DNA of 64,000 nt from Erythrobacter longus (GCF_000715015.1 NZ_JMIW01000001.1:930001-994000), one strand, 5' to 3'; numbered from the stretch's first letter, positions 35,334 through 45,310 are shown. A program made the numbers and translations. Notes: generated by a model not told the origin, from the letters alone.

Positions 35334-35966
35334 TTAATAGCTCACTTGGGGTTCAATCTGAGGTTCCAGTTTCGCCTCAAGTTTGAGACGGACGGCTTCG
35401 GCGGCGTGACGTGCGCCCAGTTTGTGCATCATGTTGGCACGGTGGATTTCAACGGTGCGTGGGCTGATTTCCAGCTCACGCGCGATTACCTTGTTGCTGC
35501 TTCCTTGAGAGAGCCATTCAAGCACTTCGCGTTCGCGCACAGACAGGCTGGCAATGCGATCGCGCGCTTCGATCATCCGGCGACGAGCTGCGCCGAAAAC
35601 CTCGGCCTCTTTCTCGATCCGGGCGAGACAGCGTTCGAACCGATCCGGATCAAGTGGCAAGGAGAGATAATCAAGCGCTCCGGCTTTGATTGCCTCTACA
35701 ATCCGTCCGGGACGAGGATCGGTTTCAATCGCGATCAATGGCAACCAAATGCCTAGTCGACTGAGCCGTTCAAGGATCATCGAGACGCCGCCCTGATCGG
35801 GCAGATCGCGGGCGACAATGATCCCTTCGCGCGGTGGGTGAATGGATAATTCCGAAATGTCGCCATACACTTCTGAATGGTGGCCTAGGGAAAACCCTAT
35901 GCGTGCCAATTCAGCGCGGTGCCGACTATTGGAATCGATGAAATGGAGGGTTGCTTTGCGTGACAT
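35334..35966 (-). CDS. LuxR/FixJ-type regulator with degenerate receiver domain
   Basis: A 210-residue regulator. The C-terminal half is an intact LuxR helix-turn-helix: LSVREREVLEWLSQGSSNKVIARELEISPRTVEIHR. The N-terminal half has the FixJ receiver outline but lacks its chemistry: the phosphoacceptor position before LPDQGG reads Ala (IIVARDLPDQGG), the acidic pair is reduced to FIDSN, and the conserved Lys before Pro is Leu (YLSLPLD). It is therefore a pseudo-receiver, probably not phosphorylated. No histidine kinase adjoins it. Target genes are unknown. Confidence 0.9.
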   Translation of the reverse strand: MSRKATLHFIDSNSRHRAELARIGFSLGHHSEVYGDISELSIHPPREGIIVARDLPDQGGVSMILERLSRLGIWLPLIAIETDPRPGRIVEAIKAGALDYLSLPLDPDRFERCLARIEKEAEVFGAARRRMIEARDRIASLSVREREVLEWLSQGSSNKVIARELEISPRTVEIHRANMMHKLGARHAAEAVRLKLEAKLEPQIEPQVSY

Positions 35967-36202
35967 GTGTAGTGTCGTGCGCCGCTCCCAATTTTAATTC
36001 ACGCGGCACTAAACCCAATATGGAGTCTTACGGTCAGGGGTTCTGCGCAAAATATTGAAACCTTAGGCATAAATACCTCCATAACGAACCATTTGTTCGG
36101 CCCATTCCTGAAGTTATCCGGGGATTAGTCGCCCCACCTTACTTCGACTCGACGAAGTGTTGTGCAAGCGAATCGCTTCGACGCCAAAAAGGGGATGCTT
36201 TG

Positions 36203-36985
36203 TCACTTCGGCTGGCGATCAAGCTCTCTTATCACCGCAGCAATTGCCTTGGGATCGTAGGTGAAGCCGGAATGCGTACAGCGAAGGGCAACCGCGCGGT
36301 CGCGCTCTCCAGGCTTACCGGCCGCACTGCGCGGACCGATTGCCCCATCAAGCGGGCTCCACAATGCAATCGTCTCGACATCGGGTTTGACCGACGGGTC
36401 CGCGTCAATGCCGGGCTCATCCACGCTCTCTCCGGTGACGACCGAGTATAGACGCCAGATATTGTTGCTGCGCCTCGAGCCCGAAAAAGGCGATCCCATG
36501 GTGATGACTTTGGTGATCATCTCGGGGCGCACCTTTGCAAGTTCGCGCGCGTACAGCCCGCCAAGGCTCCACCCCACCAGGGCAACGCGGCCACCGCTTT
36601 TATCGCACACATCCACGAGCCTTTTTTCGAGGCCCTGCAATGTCTCCTCAGCCACGCCCCAATTGCGTCCCTGCCCCCAATCCTTGACGGTGTGGCCAGC
36701 CTGTTCGAGCAGCTGCGCCATATAGCGCATCCTCGAAGGACCATGGCCAAAGCCGGGGAAGAGGATGACAGTTTGCGGGAGCTTGGCCTTGGGGACTTTG
36801 AATTGACGAACCAGTCGGCGCGCAGGCTCGATCAGCAAGTCCGCCTCGCCCATGAATTTCAGGAGGCTGGGCTTGCCCTTTTCCTCTTCCCGGTAATCGC
36901 CAGAGGCCAGTTGAATACGCCGCGCAAGCTCCGTTTCGTTCAGAGCTGCTCTGGAGGACGCGAGGAAGTGCTCAATCTTGGACAT
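36203..36985 (-). CDS. Alpha/beta hydrolase
   Basis: A 260-residue hydrolase with an oxyanion-loop region VILFPGFGHGPSRMRY and nucleophile elbow VGWSLGGLYARELA, plus a later Asp/His region with CTHSGFTYD. The style is that of esterase or lipase-like hydrolases with a lid; there is no signal peptide. The 236 bases upstream of the LuxR gene and downstream of this one hold only a short CTTCGACTCGACGAAG palindrome near 36142. Substrate unknown. Confidence 0.82.
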   Translation of the reverse strand: MSKIEHFLASSRAALNETELARRIQLASGDYREEEKGKPSLLKFMGEADLLIEPARRLVRQFKVPKAKLPQTVILFPGFGHGPSRMRYMAQLLEQAGHTVKDWGQGRNWGVAEETLQGLEKRLVDVCDKSGGRVALVGWSLGGLYARELAKVRPEMITKVITMGSPFSGSRRSNNIWRLYSVVTGESVDEPGIDADPSVKPDVETIALWSPLDGAIGPRSAAGKPGERDRAVALRCTHSGFTYDPKAIAAVIRELDRQPK

Positions 36986-37048
36986 TGCCTGCCCTTATAT
37001 ACTCTCATCGGGTGAACGCCCAATGAAACAGACATCGAAGCATACACT

Positions 37049-37082
37049 ATAGCATTGCGCACGAAATAGCATTGCGCACGAA
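37049..37082. repeat. 17-bp perfect tandem duplication
   Basis: ATAGCATTGCGCACGAA occurs twice head to tail, directly next to the terminator of the DUF3617 gene and upstream of the hydrolase gene. Confidence 0.85.
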
Positions 37083-37084
37083 AA

Positions 37085-37110
37085 AGGCGGCCAGATCGAT
37101 CTGGCCGCCT
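37085..37110 (-). terminator. Rho-independent terminator after the DUF3617 gene
   Basis: Near-perfect palindrome AGGCGGCCAGAT/ATCTGGCCGCCT with a 2-base centre, followed on the minus strand by TTTTTCG. It lies 24 bases past the gene's stop codon. Confidence 0.88.
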
Positions 37111-37133
37111 CCTCATGCAATTCATCGCAAAAG

Positions 37134-37706
37134 CTATTTAGCGCATTCGCCCAGACGCTTGCCTTCGCTTTTCGCTTTGATCTTCATCGCGCCCATCTCA
37201 GAACCCTCCATGGAGATATCCATCGCCATGGCATAGCTGTCTTCGTCATAGGTGCCCTTGTTGATGATCTTTGCGGTGCCCGAAGTGGGGTCGGTGCACG
37301 ACATCGCCATGTCGATCGAACCACCCGCGAACTCAAATTTTTCATACTCGCAATCGGCTGCATCACTGCCTGAGAACATTTCAGCCGCTGGCTCTTTTGC
37401 CTGTTCTTCGGTGACGCATGATTTGGTCGTGTTCTTTTGGCCGCGCATCGCATCAATCATCGGCCCGATCATACCGCGCGCTTCGGCCGGCAACTGGCTT
37501 GCGTCAAATTCGATATCGACGAACTCGACCGTGTTTTCCCACTCGCCGGGCTTGATGGTCAGATCTGAATTGGCAAGCACAGCCTCGGCCTCTTTCTGGC
37601 TGATCGTGCCGTCACCGTCCGCATCCGCATCGGGCGCACCGCCGCACGCGGCAAGCGCAAAAGCCGATGCAAGCAGGCCTGCGCCCAAGAATTTTGTCAT
37701 AGTCAT
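37134..37706 (-). CDS. DUF3617 lipoprotein with an EF-hand loop
   Basis: A 190-residue lipoprotein: signal and lipobox FALAACGG (Cys21), then a short segment DADGDGTISQKE at residues 28-39 that satisfies all EF-hand calcium-loop positions (D1, D3, D5, G6, I8, E12), and then a DUF3617 domain with IKPGEWENTVEF, TKSCVTEEQ and the paired Cys typical of the family. DUF3617 proteins are common envelope proteins of unknown function in sphingomonads. The EF-hand directly after the lipid anchor is an unusual addition. Start ATG 37706 follows GGAAGG. Confidence 0.82.
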   Translation of the reverse strand: MTMTKFLGAGLLASAFALAACGGAPDADADGDGTISQKEAEAVLANSDLTIKPGEWENTVEFVDIEFDASQLPAEARGMIGPMIDAMRGQKNTTKSCVTEEQAKEPAAEMFSGSDAADCEYEKFEFAGGSIDMAMSCTDPTSGTAKIINKGTYDEDSYAMAMDISMEGSEMGAMKIKAKSEGKRLGECAK

Positions 37707-37798
37707 TTTGAGAAGTCCTTCCCTCATTGCATATGCACGAGGGATAGAGCGCTCATCCGCGCTTCACAACAGGCTTATCGTGTACCATATCTGTTCGC

Positions 37799-39994
37799 AT
37801 GAGCGAACTGGTTATCCGAAGAGGCCTTCAAGAGCCCGAAACAGGCGAAGATTTCACCCCCCACCGCCCCGCACGGCCGGAAAAGTCGATGCCGGGAAAA
37901 CCGTTCAAGCTGGTCTCGGATTATGAGCCCGCTGGCGACCAACCTACGGCAATTGCGGAACTTGTCGCGGGTGCGCGCGAGGGCGAACAGACGCAAACGC
38001 TTTTGGGCGTCACCGGCTCGGGCAAGACCTTTACGATGGCGAGCGTCATCAATGAATTGCAGCGCCCTGCGCTCATCCTTGCGCCCAACAAAATTCTCGC
38101 CGCGCAATTATATGGGGAGATGAAAAGCTTCTTCCCCGAAAACGCGGTCGAGTATTTCGTCTCCTACTACGACTATTATCAGCCCGAGGCCTACGTCCCG
38201 CGCTCCGACACTTATATCGAGAAAGAGTCGAGCGTGAACGAGGCGATCGACCGCATGCGGCACTCTGCAACGCGCGCTCTGCTTGAACGCGACGATGTGG
38301 TGATCGTGGCCTCTGTCTCGTGCCTTTACGGTATCGGATCGGTCGAGACATATTCAGCGATGATCTTCGACATCAAAAAAGATGAAAGCGTCGATCAGCG
38401 CGAGCTTATCCGAAAGCTCGTCGCCCTTCAGTATAAACGCAACGATGCCGCCTTTACCCGAGGGTGTTTCCGGGTGCGCGGCGACAATCTGGAGCTTTTC
38501 CCAAGCCACTATGAAGACATGGCGTGGCGTATCAGCTTTTTCGGGGACGAGATTGAAGAGATTGCGGAATTTGACCCGTTGACGGGCAAGACCGGCGCAA
38601 AACTGGACCGTGTTCGGGTCTATGCAAACTCGCACTATGTGACGCCGGGGCCGACGATGAAGCAGGCCGCCGAAGCGATCAAATTTGAACTGGCGGAGCG
38701 TTTGAAAGAGCTTGAGGCCGAAGGGCAATTGTTGGAGCATCAACGGCTTGAACAGCGCACCCATTTCGATCTTGAGATGATTGCGGCGACCGGCTCTTGC
38801 AATGGGATCGAGAATTACAGCCGCTTCCTCACCGGACGCCTTCCAGGGGAGCCGCCGCCCACACTGTTTGAATACCTGCCCGAAAATGCGCTCCTTTTCG
38901 TGGATGAAAGTCACCAGACCGTGCCGCAAATCGGTGCCATGGCAAAGGGCGACCACCGCCGCAAAATCACTCTGGCGGAATATGGCTTCCGCCTGCCGTC
39001 CTGCATCGACAATCGTCCGCTTCGGTTCAACGAATGGGACGCGATGCGCCCGCAAACCTTCTGCGTCTCGGCCACTCCGGGTCCGTGGGAGATTGAACAG
39101 ACCGGCGGCGTGTTTGCCGAGCAAGTCATCCGCCCAACCGGCCTGATCGACCCGCCGGTCGAAATCCGCCCCGTCGAAGATCAGGTGCAGGATTGCATCC
39201 AGGAATGCCTTGCGACCGCCAAAAAGGGGTATCGCACACTTGTCACAACCCTGACCAAGCGGATGGCCGAAGACCTCACCGAATTCATGCACGAAGCGGG
39301 CGTTCGCGTTCGCTATATGCACTCCGATGTGGAGACTTTGGAGCGGATCGAGCTTATCCGTGACCTGCGCATGGGGGTCTATGATGTGCTGATCGGCATC
39401 AACCTGCTGCGCGAAGGGCTCGACATCCCCGAATGCGGATTGGTCGCTATTCTGGACGCGGATAAAGAAGGGTTCCTTCGCTCAGAAACAAGCCTTGTTC
39501 AAACCATTGGCCGCGCGGCGCGTAACGTCGATGGCCGGGTGATCCTTTACGCTGATCGCATCACGGGCAGCATGGAGCGCGCGATGGCCGAAACCGACCG
39601 CCGCCGCGAAAAACAGCGCGCCTATAACGAAGAGCACGGGATCACGCCGACGACGATCAAACGCGACATCGCCGACATCGTCGCCCACACCGCCAGCCAA
39701 GATGGCGTCACCGTCGATCTGGAAGACGATGCGACCAACAATCTCGTGGGCCACAATCTTCGCGCCTACATCGAAGACCTCGAAAAACGGATGCGCGATG
39801 CAGCGGCCAACCTCGAGTTCGAAGAAGCAGGCCGCCTTCGCGATGAAATCCGGCGGCTTGAGAATGATGAGCTGGGCCTGCCGGACACTGAGAAAAAAGC
39901 GCCAAGGGTTGGCCGTTCTGATGCAGGCCGCGCTGGCACGCGAAACACACGCTACGGCAAGAAACGGACGAAGTTTATGGGTGGTAAGCCGTGA
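37799..39994 (+). CDS. uvrB: Excinuclease ABC subunit B
   Basis: UvrB is the damage-verifying helicase of nucleotide excision repair and works with UvrA and UvrC. The 731-residue protein has Walker [11 protein letters not shown], the beta-hairpin region [23 protein letters not shown], helicase motifs [13 protein letters not shown] and QTIGRAARN, and the C-terminal UVR coiled-coil ([24 protein letters not shown]) that binds UvrC. It is longer than E. coli UvrB (673) by extra N- and C-terminal tails, as usual in alphaproteobacteria. It overlaps the next gene by 4 bases (GTGA). Confidence 0.97.
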   Translation: MSELVIRRGLQEPETGEDFTPHRPARPEKSMPGKPFKLVSDYEPAGDQPTAIAELVAGAREGEQTQTLLGVTGSGKTFTMASVINELQRPALILAPNKILAAQLYGEMKSFFPENAVEYFVSYYDYYQPEAYVPRSDTYIEKESSVNEAIDRMRHSATRALLERDDVVIVASVSCLYGIGSVETYSAMIFDIKKDESVDQRELIRKLVALQYKRNDAAFTRGCFRVRGDNLELFPSHYEDMAWRISFFGDEIEEIAEFDPLTGKTGAKLDRVRVYANSHYVTPGPTMKQAAEAIKFELAERLKELEAEGQLLEHQRLEQRTHFDLEMIAATGSCNGIENYSRFLTGRLPGEPPPTLFEYLPENALLFVDESHQTVPQIGAMAKGDHRRKITLAEYGFRLPSCIDNRPLRFNEWDAMRPQTFCVSATPGPWEIEQTGGVFAEQVIRPTGLIDPPVEIRPVEDQVQDCIQECLATAKKGYRTLVTTLTKRMAEDLTEFMHEAGVRVRYMHSDVETLERIELIRDLRMGVYDVLIGINLLREGLDIPECGLVAILDADKEGFLRSETSLVQTIGRAARNVDGRVILYADRITGSMERAMAETDRRREKQRAYNEEHGITPTTIKRDIADIVAHTASQDGVTVDLEDDATNNLVGHNLRAYIEDLEKRMRDAAANLEFEEAGRLRDEIRRLENDELGLPDTEKKAPRVGRSDAGRAGTRNTRYGKKRTKFMGGKP

Positions 39995-40608
39995 GGTTGC
40001 TCGCATTCATACCTCTCCTCGCCCCTTTGCTTCTGGCGACCGCGTGCAAACCGCCTCCGACGGACGCGGGTATGCTGCGCGATATGCCTGAGGCTGAGCC
40101 GACTTTTGCCTCTGAACCGCTGCCCTCGCCTGAGACCGAAGGCGCGGTGTGGGCGCTTTCCACACGGTCCGACAAACGGATCATTTATGGCGTTCCGGGC
40201 GACCCGGCTCTCCTCGCATTGGCGTGCATCGAGAGCCCCGAGGCAAGTGCCCCGCAGGTCGAAATCTCGCGCTTTGCCTCTGCTGACGAAGGAGCTGGTG
40301 CGCTTCTGGCGCTTGTGGGCAACGGCCATATCGGACGCATTGCGGTGGATGCGAGCGAAGTGGGCGAGGACATGTTCTGGCAAGGTAGCCTTGATGCTAG
40401 CGATGATGCGTGGGCTCCGCTTCTGGGGCCACGCGAACTGACATCAACCGTGCCGGGCGCTGGCATGGTGACCTTGAACCCGAGCGCATTACCGGGCCTT
40501 TTGATCAAGGCTTGCCAGGACGGCACCGCGATTGAGGAGGCAGCCGTCGCCGAAGACGCTCCCCCCGAAGAGGTAGCGGACGAGGAAGCGTCACCGCTCC
40601 CGCGCTAA
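39991..40608 (+). CDS. Hypothetical lipoprotein
   Basis: A 205-residue protein from GTG 39991, overlapping the uvrB stop. It has a signal and lipobox ([10 protein letters not shown]) and an acidic Pro/Glu-rich C-terminal tail ([18 protein letters not shown]). The middle shows [25 protein letters not shown] and [23 protein letters not shown], which may form a small beta domain. Its stop overlaps the convergent dsbD by 4 bases. Function unknown; co-transcription with uvrB is likely but need not be functional. Confidence 0.75.
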   Translation: MRLLAFIPLLAPLLLATACKPPPTDAGMLRDMPEAEPTFASEPLPSPETEGAVWALSTRSDKRIIYGVPGDPALLALACIESPEASAPQVEISRFASADEGAGALLALVGNGHIGRIAVDASEVGEDMFWQGSLDASDDAWAPLLGPRELTSTVPGAGMVTLNPSALPGLLIKACQDGTAIEEAAVAEDAPPEEVADEEASPLPR

Positions 40609-42713
40609 CGATCTTTTTGGGCCCGCTCGCTCAACATTTCAGGGGTGAGAACCTGCGGCAATTGCTCCGGCTCTGCGACGCCCGGCTCATACCACAGGTA
40701 GAGCGGCACGCCTGCTGCGCCTTGCTCGGTCAGGAACTGCGTAATTTCTTCATCGCGCACGGTCCAATCCCCCACAATCGCGACAACGCCTGCATCGGCA
40801 AAAGCTTGCGCCGTTGCCTCGCGCTCGATCGCGACGCTTTCATTGACCTTGCAGGTGACGCACCAATCGGCGGTGAACCACACGAACACCGGCTGACCTG
40901 AATTGCGCGCCTCGGCCAATGCCTCACGGCTGAAGGCTTGGGGTTCGAGCAAGGAGGCCGAAAGGTCGCGTGACGGCGGCGCATAGGCATAGGGCAGCGC
41001 GAAGGCTCCGAAAATGAGGAAGGGCGCAACCACAAGGCCAAAGGCGGGCCAGGCCATTTTGCCCGCCTGCTGCAAACGTCCGACGATAAACAGCGCAAGC
41101 ACAATCCCGAACAGCATCACCAGCGCAAAACCGCCAAACCCGCGTCCACCAAGCTGCACCGTCAACCAGATCAGCGCCAGCGCGGTGAGCCCCATGGGAA
41201 TTGCCATTGCGCGGCGGAACGTCTCCATCCACGCACCGGGCTTTGGCAACATTTTGCGCAAGGGGGGGACAAAGCCGATGAGGAGGAACGGCAGCGCCAG
41301 CCCAAGTCCCAGCATCGCAAACAACAGCAGCGCCAATGGTGTTGGAAGCAACAAAGCTGCGCCCAAAGCTGCTGCCATAAATGGCCCTGTGCACGGCGTC
41401 GCGGCAACGGCTGCGAGAAGCCCGGTGGCAAATGCGCTTCGCCCGTGGCCCCCGCCTGTATCCACGCTGGGAAGCTCAAAAATGCCGGCAAAGTTCAGAG
41501 TGATAACCGTGGCGAGCACCAGAAGCACGATCACAACGCCGGGGCTTTGCAATTGGAACGCCCAGCCGACCTGCTCTCCCGCAGCGCGAAGGGCCAGCAT
41601 AATCCCGCCCAGCGCCACACAAGCCAGCACCACGCCGGCAGTGTAAGCGAGCCCTTCCGCCCTCGCCTCGGCCTCGCCTCCGCCAGCACGCGCGAGGCTG
41701 ATCGCCTTGAGGCTGAGGATTGGAAAGACACAAGGCATGATGTTGAGGATTAGCCCGCCCACAAGCGCGCCCAGGATGAGAGTCCACAAAGGCGGGGCCG
41801 CGCCCTCAGCGCTGTTCATCACCACCAGCCGCTCCCCACCGACCGCGACCTCGCCGCGCGCCGCGACAAAGCGAACGCCTGTCTGTTCGTCAAAGGCAAG
41901 AATGCCCTCAACCCGCTCCGCTTCGCCTGTGCCGAATTCGCTTAAGGGGATTTCGACAACCAATCGGTCGCCATCGCGCCAGAAGTTTTGGAACGGGGCG
42001 TAGTCCACCAATTGGGTGTTGGCGATAAAGACGTGCGGGTCGGAAAGCTCCACGCTTCCCGGCAAAGGGATGCCGAGACGCAACGCCCCATCGGTCACAG
42101 TAAAGGTCGCGCTCGCATCCAGCATGGGCGCGACTTCAGCACGCCAACGCGCAAAATCTCCACCCAGGACACCGGCCTGCCCTGCGCTAAACGCCGCACC
42201 CTGTGGCACGCAAATTTCGTCTGTGCAGGCAAGGTATTCGACTATGCCAGTGACCTCGGGGATACCCTCGATCACTGCGTCCGCTGGCACCTTAACAGGC
42301 ACCAGAACCGCATATTCGCCTTCGTAAATGTGGTTCATCAGCTCTGCGATCAGGAGCCTTTTGGGCACGGGATACAATGCCTCGCCCGCTTGCCAGCCTT
42401 CTGGCAGATCAAGCTCCAGCTGCATCCCCAGCCCTGCATCACCCGGATTTGCCCAATAGCCATGCCATTCCGGCGCGCTTGGCGTAAATCGCAGGGCCAG
42501 CATCCAAGTCTCGCCCGCACGCGGTGCACCATCAGCGAACAGATCGACCGAAATCCGGTCATCGCCCGCGCGCTCTATCCGGGTCAGAGCCCGCTCGCGC
42601 TCAGCGTCCACCTCTTGCGCCCACAACGCCGTCGGAAACGCCAAAAGCGCCGCAATTGCCAGCAAAAGGGCTTTAAACCATGCATGAATTGCAAATGGGG
42701 ATGCAGCGAACAC
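40605..42713 (-). CDS. dsbD: Thiol:disulfide interchange protein DsbD
   Basis: DsbD carries electrons from cytoplasmic thioredoxin across the inner membrane to periplasmic thiol proteins. The 702-residue protein has all three modules: signal peptide and N-terminal immunoglobulin-like domain with CTDEIC, a membrane core of about eight helices with NIMPCVFPILSLKAI and AATPCTGPF, and a C-terminal thioredoxin domain with WFTADWCVTCKVNE. All three cysteine pairs needed for the relay are present. It is divergent from ubiH-like and convergent with the uvrB-linked lipoprotein. Confidence 0.93.
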   Translation of the reverse strand: MFAASPFAIHAWFKALLLAIAALLAFPTALWAQEVDAERERALTRIERAGDDRISVDLFADGAPRAGETWMLALRFTPSAPEWHGYWANPGDAGLGMQLELDLPEGWQAGEALYPVPKRLLIAELMNHIYEGEYAVLVPVKVPADAVIEGIPEVTGIVEYLACTDEICVPQGAAFSAGQAGVLGGDFARWRAEVAPMLDASATFTVTDGALRLGIPLPGSVELSDPHVFIANTQLVDYAPFQNFWRDGDRLVVEIPLSEFGTGEAERVEGILAFDEQTGVRFVAARGEVAVGGERLVVMNSAEGAAPPLWTLILGALVGGLILNIMPCVFPILSLKAISLARAGGGEAEARAEGLAYTAGVVLACVALGGIMLALRAAGEQVGWAFQLQSPGVVIVLLVLATVITLNFAGIFELPSVDTGGGHGRSAFATGLLAAVAATPCTGPFMAAALGAALLLPTPLALLLFAMLGLGLALPFLLIGFVPPLRKMLPKPGAWMETFRRAMAIPMGLTALALIWLTVQLGGRGFGGFALVMLFGIVLALFIVGRLQQAGKMAWPAFGLVVAPFLIFGAFALPYAYAPPSRDLSASLLEPQAFSREALAEARNSGQPVFVWFTADWCVTCKVNESVAIEREATAQAFADAGVVAIVGDWTVRDEEITQFLTEQGAAGVPLYLWYEPGVAEPEQLPQVLTPEMLSERAQKDR

Positions 42714-42803
42714 GGCTTGCCTCTGGTTGGTGGGTGAACCTATTTAGGCCCTAGCGATATAGTTGGTCTTCGCAAAGAACACTTGAAGGGTTACGAGGCA
42801 TAA

Positions 42804-44033
42804 ATGAGCAATAACGCAGATTCTGAAACCCGTGACCTTTTGATCCTTGGCGGCGGCCTTGTCGGCATGGCCCTTGCCCTTTCGGCTGCGCGTCAGGGTA
42901 TTTCCAGCCATGTGATCGACCGCGCGGACCCGGCAGAGCTTACCAAAGAAGGTTTTGACGACCGCGCCACCGCGATCTCCACGGCAAGCTGGCATATGTT
43001 CACCAATATCGGGATTGCCGATTATCTCGAACCGTTCGCCTGCGACATCGCCAGCATTGCAGTGACCGATCAGAACAAGCCGGGCCGCCTCGATTTCACC
43101 CCTGAACCGCATGAGGGAACCTTGGGCCGCATGTTCCCCAATCGCCGCCTGCGCTTGGCCCTGTTTGAGGCCGCTGCCAAAGAACCTCTGATCAATTGGG
43201 TGCCCAAAGCGGAAATTGTCGAGCGCGAGCGCAGCGAATTTGGCGTTGCTGCCGTTCTGGATGACGGGCGCAAGCTGAAAGGCCGCTTGATGATTGCCGC
43301 CGAAGGGCGTCAGTCGCCCACCCGCGATGAGGCCGGGATCACGATTGCGAAATGGGATTACAAACACCGCGCGATTATCGCCGGGCTCACCCATTCAAAG
43401 CCGCATGGCAATGTCGCCTGGGAAATCTTCTATCCCGCTGGCCCCTTCGCGCTTCTGCCGATGAAGGATGATGCGGACGGCACTCACCGATCAAGCCTTG
43501 TCTGGACGGTATCGGAAGCAGACGGCAAGGGCGTTACAAAACTCGGCGACCGCGCTTTCATCGCCGAGATTGAAAAACGCATGAAAGGCGTGCTTGGCGA
43601 TGTGACCAGCGTTGGCGCACGGTCAAGCTATCCATTGGGCTTTCACCACACCGCGAAAATCACCGACGAACGCCTTGCCTTAATCGGGGATGCAGGACAC
43701 GGCATTCACCCGATTGCGGGACAGGGTCTCAACCTTGGCCTTCGCGATGTCGGCGCTTTGGTACAGGTTCTCGTCGAAGGTGCGCGCCTTGGGCTTGATC
43801 CGGGCGATCCGGAGAATTTGAAACGCTATGAAACATGGCGCGGGCTCGACAGCTTTATGGTGGCGCTTGCAACCGATGGCCTGACCCGCATTTTCGGAGT
43901 GCCAACCGGTGCCGCCAGCGCGGTTCGCCGCCTTGGCATGGCAGCGGTCCAGCGCACGCCCATGCTCAAAACCTTCTTCATGGACGAAGCGCGCGGTGTT
44001 TCAGGCGATTTGCCGGAGCTTTTGAAAGCGTAA
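42804..44033 (+). CDS. UbiH/UbiF-type FAD-dependent hydroxylase (ubiquinone biosynthesis)
   Basis: A 409-residue flavoprotein monooxygenase: GGGLVGMALALSAARQG near the N-terminus binds ADP of FAD, ATAIS and a mid region follow, and RLALIGDAGHGIHPIAGQGLNLGLRDV binds the flavin pyrophosphate. This last motif is characteristic of the UbiH/UbiF/UbiL hydroxylases that hydroxylate the ubiquinone ring. Which carbon is attacked cannot be read, so no symbol is given. Alphaproteobacteria often have UbiL or multiple paralogues. Start ATG 42804. Confidence 0.9.
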   Translation: MSNNADSETRDLLILGGGLVGMALALSAARQGISSHVIDRADPAELTKEGFDDRATAISTASWHMFTNIGIADYLEPFACDIASIAVTDQNKPGRLDFTPEPHEGTLGRMFPNRRLRLALFEAAAKEPLINWVPKAEIVERERSEFGVAAVLDDGRKLKGRLMIAAEGRQSPTRDEAGITIAKWDYKHRAIIAGLTHSKPHGNVAWEIFYPAGPFALLPMKDDADGTHRSSLVWTVSEADGKGVTKLGDRAFIAEIEKRMKGVLGDVTSVGARSSYPLGFHHTAKITDERLALIGDAGHGIHPIAGQGLNLGLRDVGALVQVLVEGARLGLDPGDPENLKRYETWRGLDSFMVALATDGLTRIFGVPTGAASAVRRLGMAAVQRTPMLKTFFMDEARGVSGDLPELLKA

Positions 44034-44134
44034 GCCACGCCTTTCCTACATCCAAGAGCTGCGTCATACTTGGCGCTTCGCTCTTTCAAAACTTCATACC
44101 CGCTCAAAATTCTTTTGGCGCAATTCTTTTTGTG

Positions 44135-44225
44135 ATGTGTCTCATAGGGTTAAAATTTTTAGCCCTTGAAAACAATGCCTTGGGAGGATGTAGGACAATC
44201 CTATGAGACACATGTGTCTCATAGG
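44135..44225. repeat. Perfect 26-bp palindrome with an extra copy of its arm
   Basis: The palindrome at 44200-44225 consists of CCTATGAGACACA followed at once by its exact reverse complement. A further copy of the right arm (ATGTGTCTCATAGGG) lies at 44135-44149. The three arms (A, A', A) allow two alternative hairpins. The whole is between the ubiH-like gene and the convergent mitofilin-like gene. It could be a bidirectional terminator or an operator. Confidence 0.85.
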
Positions 44226-44273
44226 GTGCCATTTTGCGTTCGCCACCTTGGGGAAATTTTACGGATTTACAGC

Positions 44274-45224
44274 CTAATTATCGCCGTCAACCGGACTTGG
44301 CTGGCTGACCACATTGCCCGCCCCGTCGCGAAGCCCGCTTTGATCAAGAACCGCTGCGGTTTCGATCACTTCAAGCGCTTCCATCGCGGCCTTGTAGCGT
44401 TCTGCATCGGCGATCCATGCCTCGGCCTGTGCGGCGCCCGGCATGCCTTTGATCTCATCAATCGCGTTTTGATACCGCCCCTGTTCAAGCGCGGTGCGCG
44501 CCCGTTGCAAGCGAAGCTGGGGCTGAGGCGAAGGCGTGCTTTCACGGCGTATTACGAAAAGTTCACCAATCTCGCGCCGAACCCTCGTCCAGCTCAGCCC
44601 TTCCTCCGTCTTCACCAATTGGGGACCAAGCCCGTCAAGACGCGCAGTGAGATTATCGATGCGCAAGGGGTTGCGAGAAAAGCTGATGATGGTGCTGACC
44701 GCATTGGGCCATTGGTCGGAAAAGCGCAGGCGCAATTGGTCAGCGAGATAGCCAAGCTCTGCCCCCCGCTCGACTGCACGCCGCGTGGCAAAAGCAATCA
44801 GCAAACCTTCTGCGCGCGCCGCATTTCCAGCCGCCGCCTGAGCCTGAAGATCAAGCCGTGCGAGCCGCTGTTCTGCCGCTGCCAAGCGTTGATCAATGCC
44901 ACCTTGTTGGTCGACAACACCGCGCACGACCTCTGCCGCGCCTTCGGCATCGCCTTCTTCAAGCGCGGCAACCGCCTCTGCCAAAGGCGTAGGGGAAGCA
45001 GACACAGTCGCGCTAGGAGTGGGCGAGCCTTCGCCTTCAACAGGAGACGCCGCTGGCAAATCCGGGGTACCCTGCTGAGCGGTAAGGCTCGGCTCATCGG
45101 GTTGAAGATTGTACCACACAATATAGCCGGCCAAAGCGCCGCCAAAGCCAAAAGAGGCCAAAGCGGCAAACAAGACACCCCTCATAGAGGATGGCTTCTT
45201 TCGGCTGCCAAATTTTGAGTCCAT
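44274..45224 (-). CDS. Mitofilin/Mic60-like membrane protein of the heme operon
   Basis: A 316-residue protein with a short cytoplasmic start, one membrane helix (about residues 15-37), a Pro/Ser-rich linker, then a long helical region likely to form coiled coils (QRLAAAEQRLARLDLQAQAAAGNAARAEGLL) and a C-terminal helical domain (ARTALEQGRYQNAIDEIKGMPGAAQAEAW). The position 86 bases after hemD on the same strand is where alphaproteobacterial Mic60 homologues are typically found. Mic60 shapes inner-membrane invaginations. The assignment rests on position and architecture; the sequence itself is divergent. Confidence 0.6.
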   Translation of the reverse strand: MDSKFGSRKKPSSMRGVLFAALASFGFGGALAGYIVWYNLQPDEPSLTAQQGTPDLPAASPVEGEGSPTPSATVSASPTPLAEAVAALEEGDAEGAAEVVRGVVDQQGGIDQRLAAAEQRLARLDLQAQAAAGNAARAEGLLIAFATRRAVERGAELGYLADQLRLRFSDQWPNAVSTIISFSRNPLRIDNLTARLDGLGPQLVKTEEGLSWTRVRREIGELFVIRRESTPSPQPQLRLQRARTALEQGRYQNAIDEIKGMPGAAQAEAWIADAERYKAAMEALEVIETAAVLDQSGLRDGAGNVVSQPSPVDGDN

Positions 45225-45310
45225 CGTCGGTTACCTTGCGTGCCCGTTCTTTTGATCTCTTCGGTGTGTTTTATCGTGTTTTGCCCGAAGAAATTGCGGG
45301 TTTGTCCCTT

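Noticed and set aside
38354..39322. A 322-codon minus-strand frame
   Set aside because: It is antisense to uvrB and is explained by codon structure of that gene.
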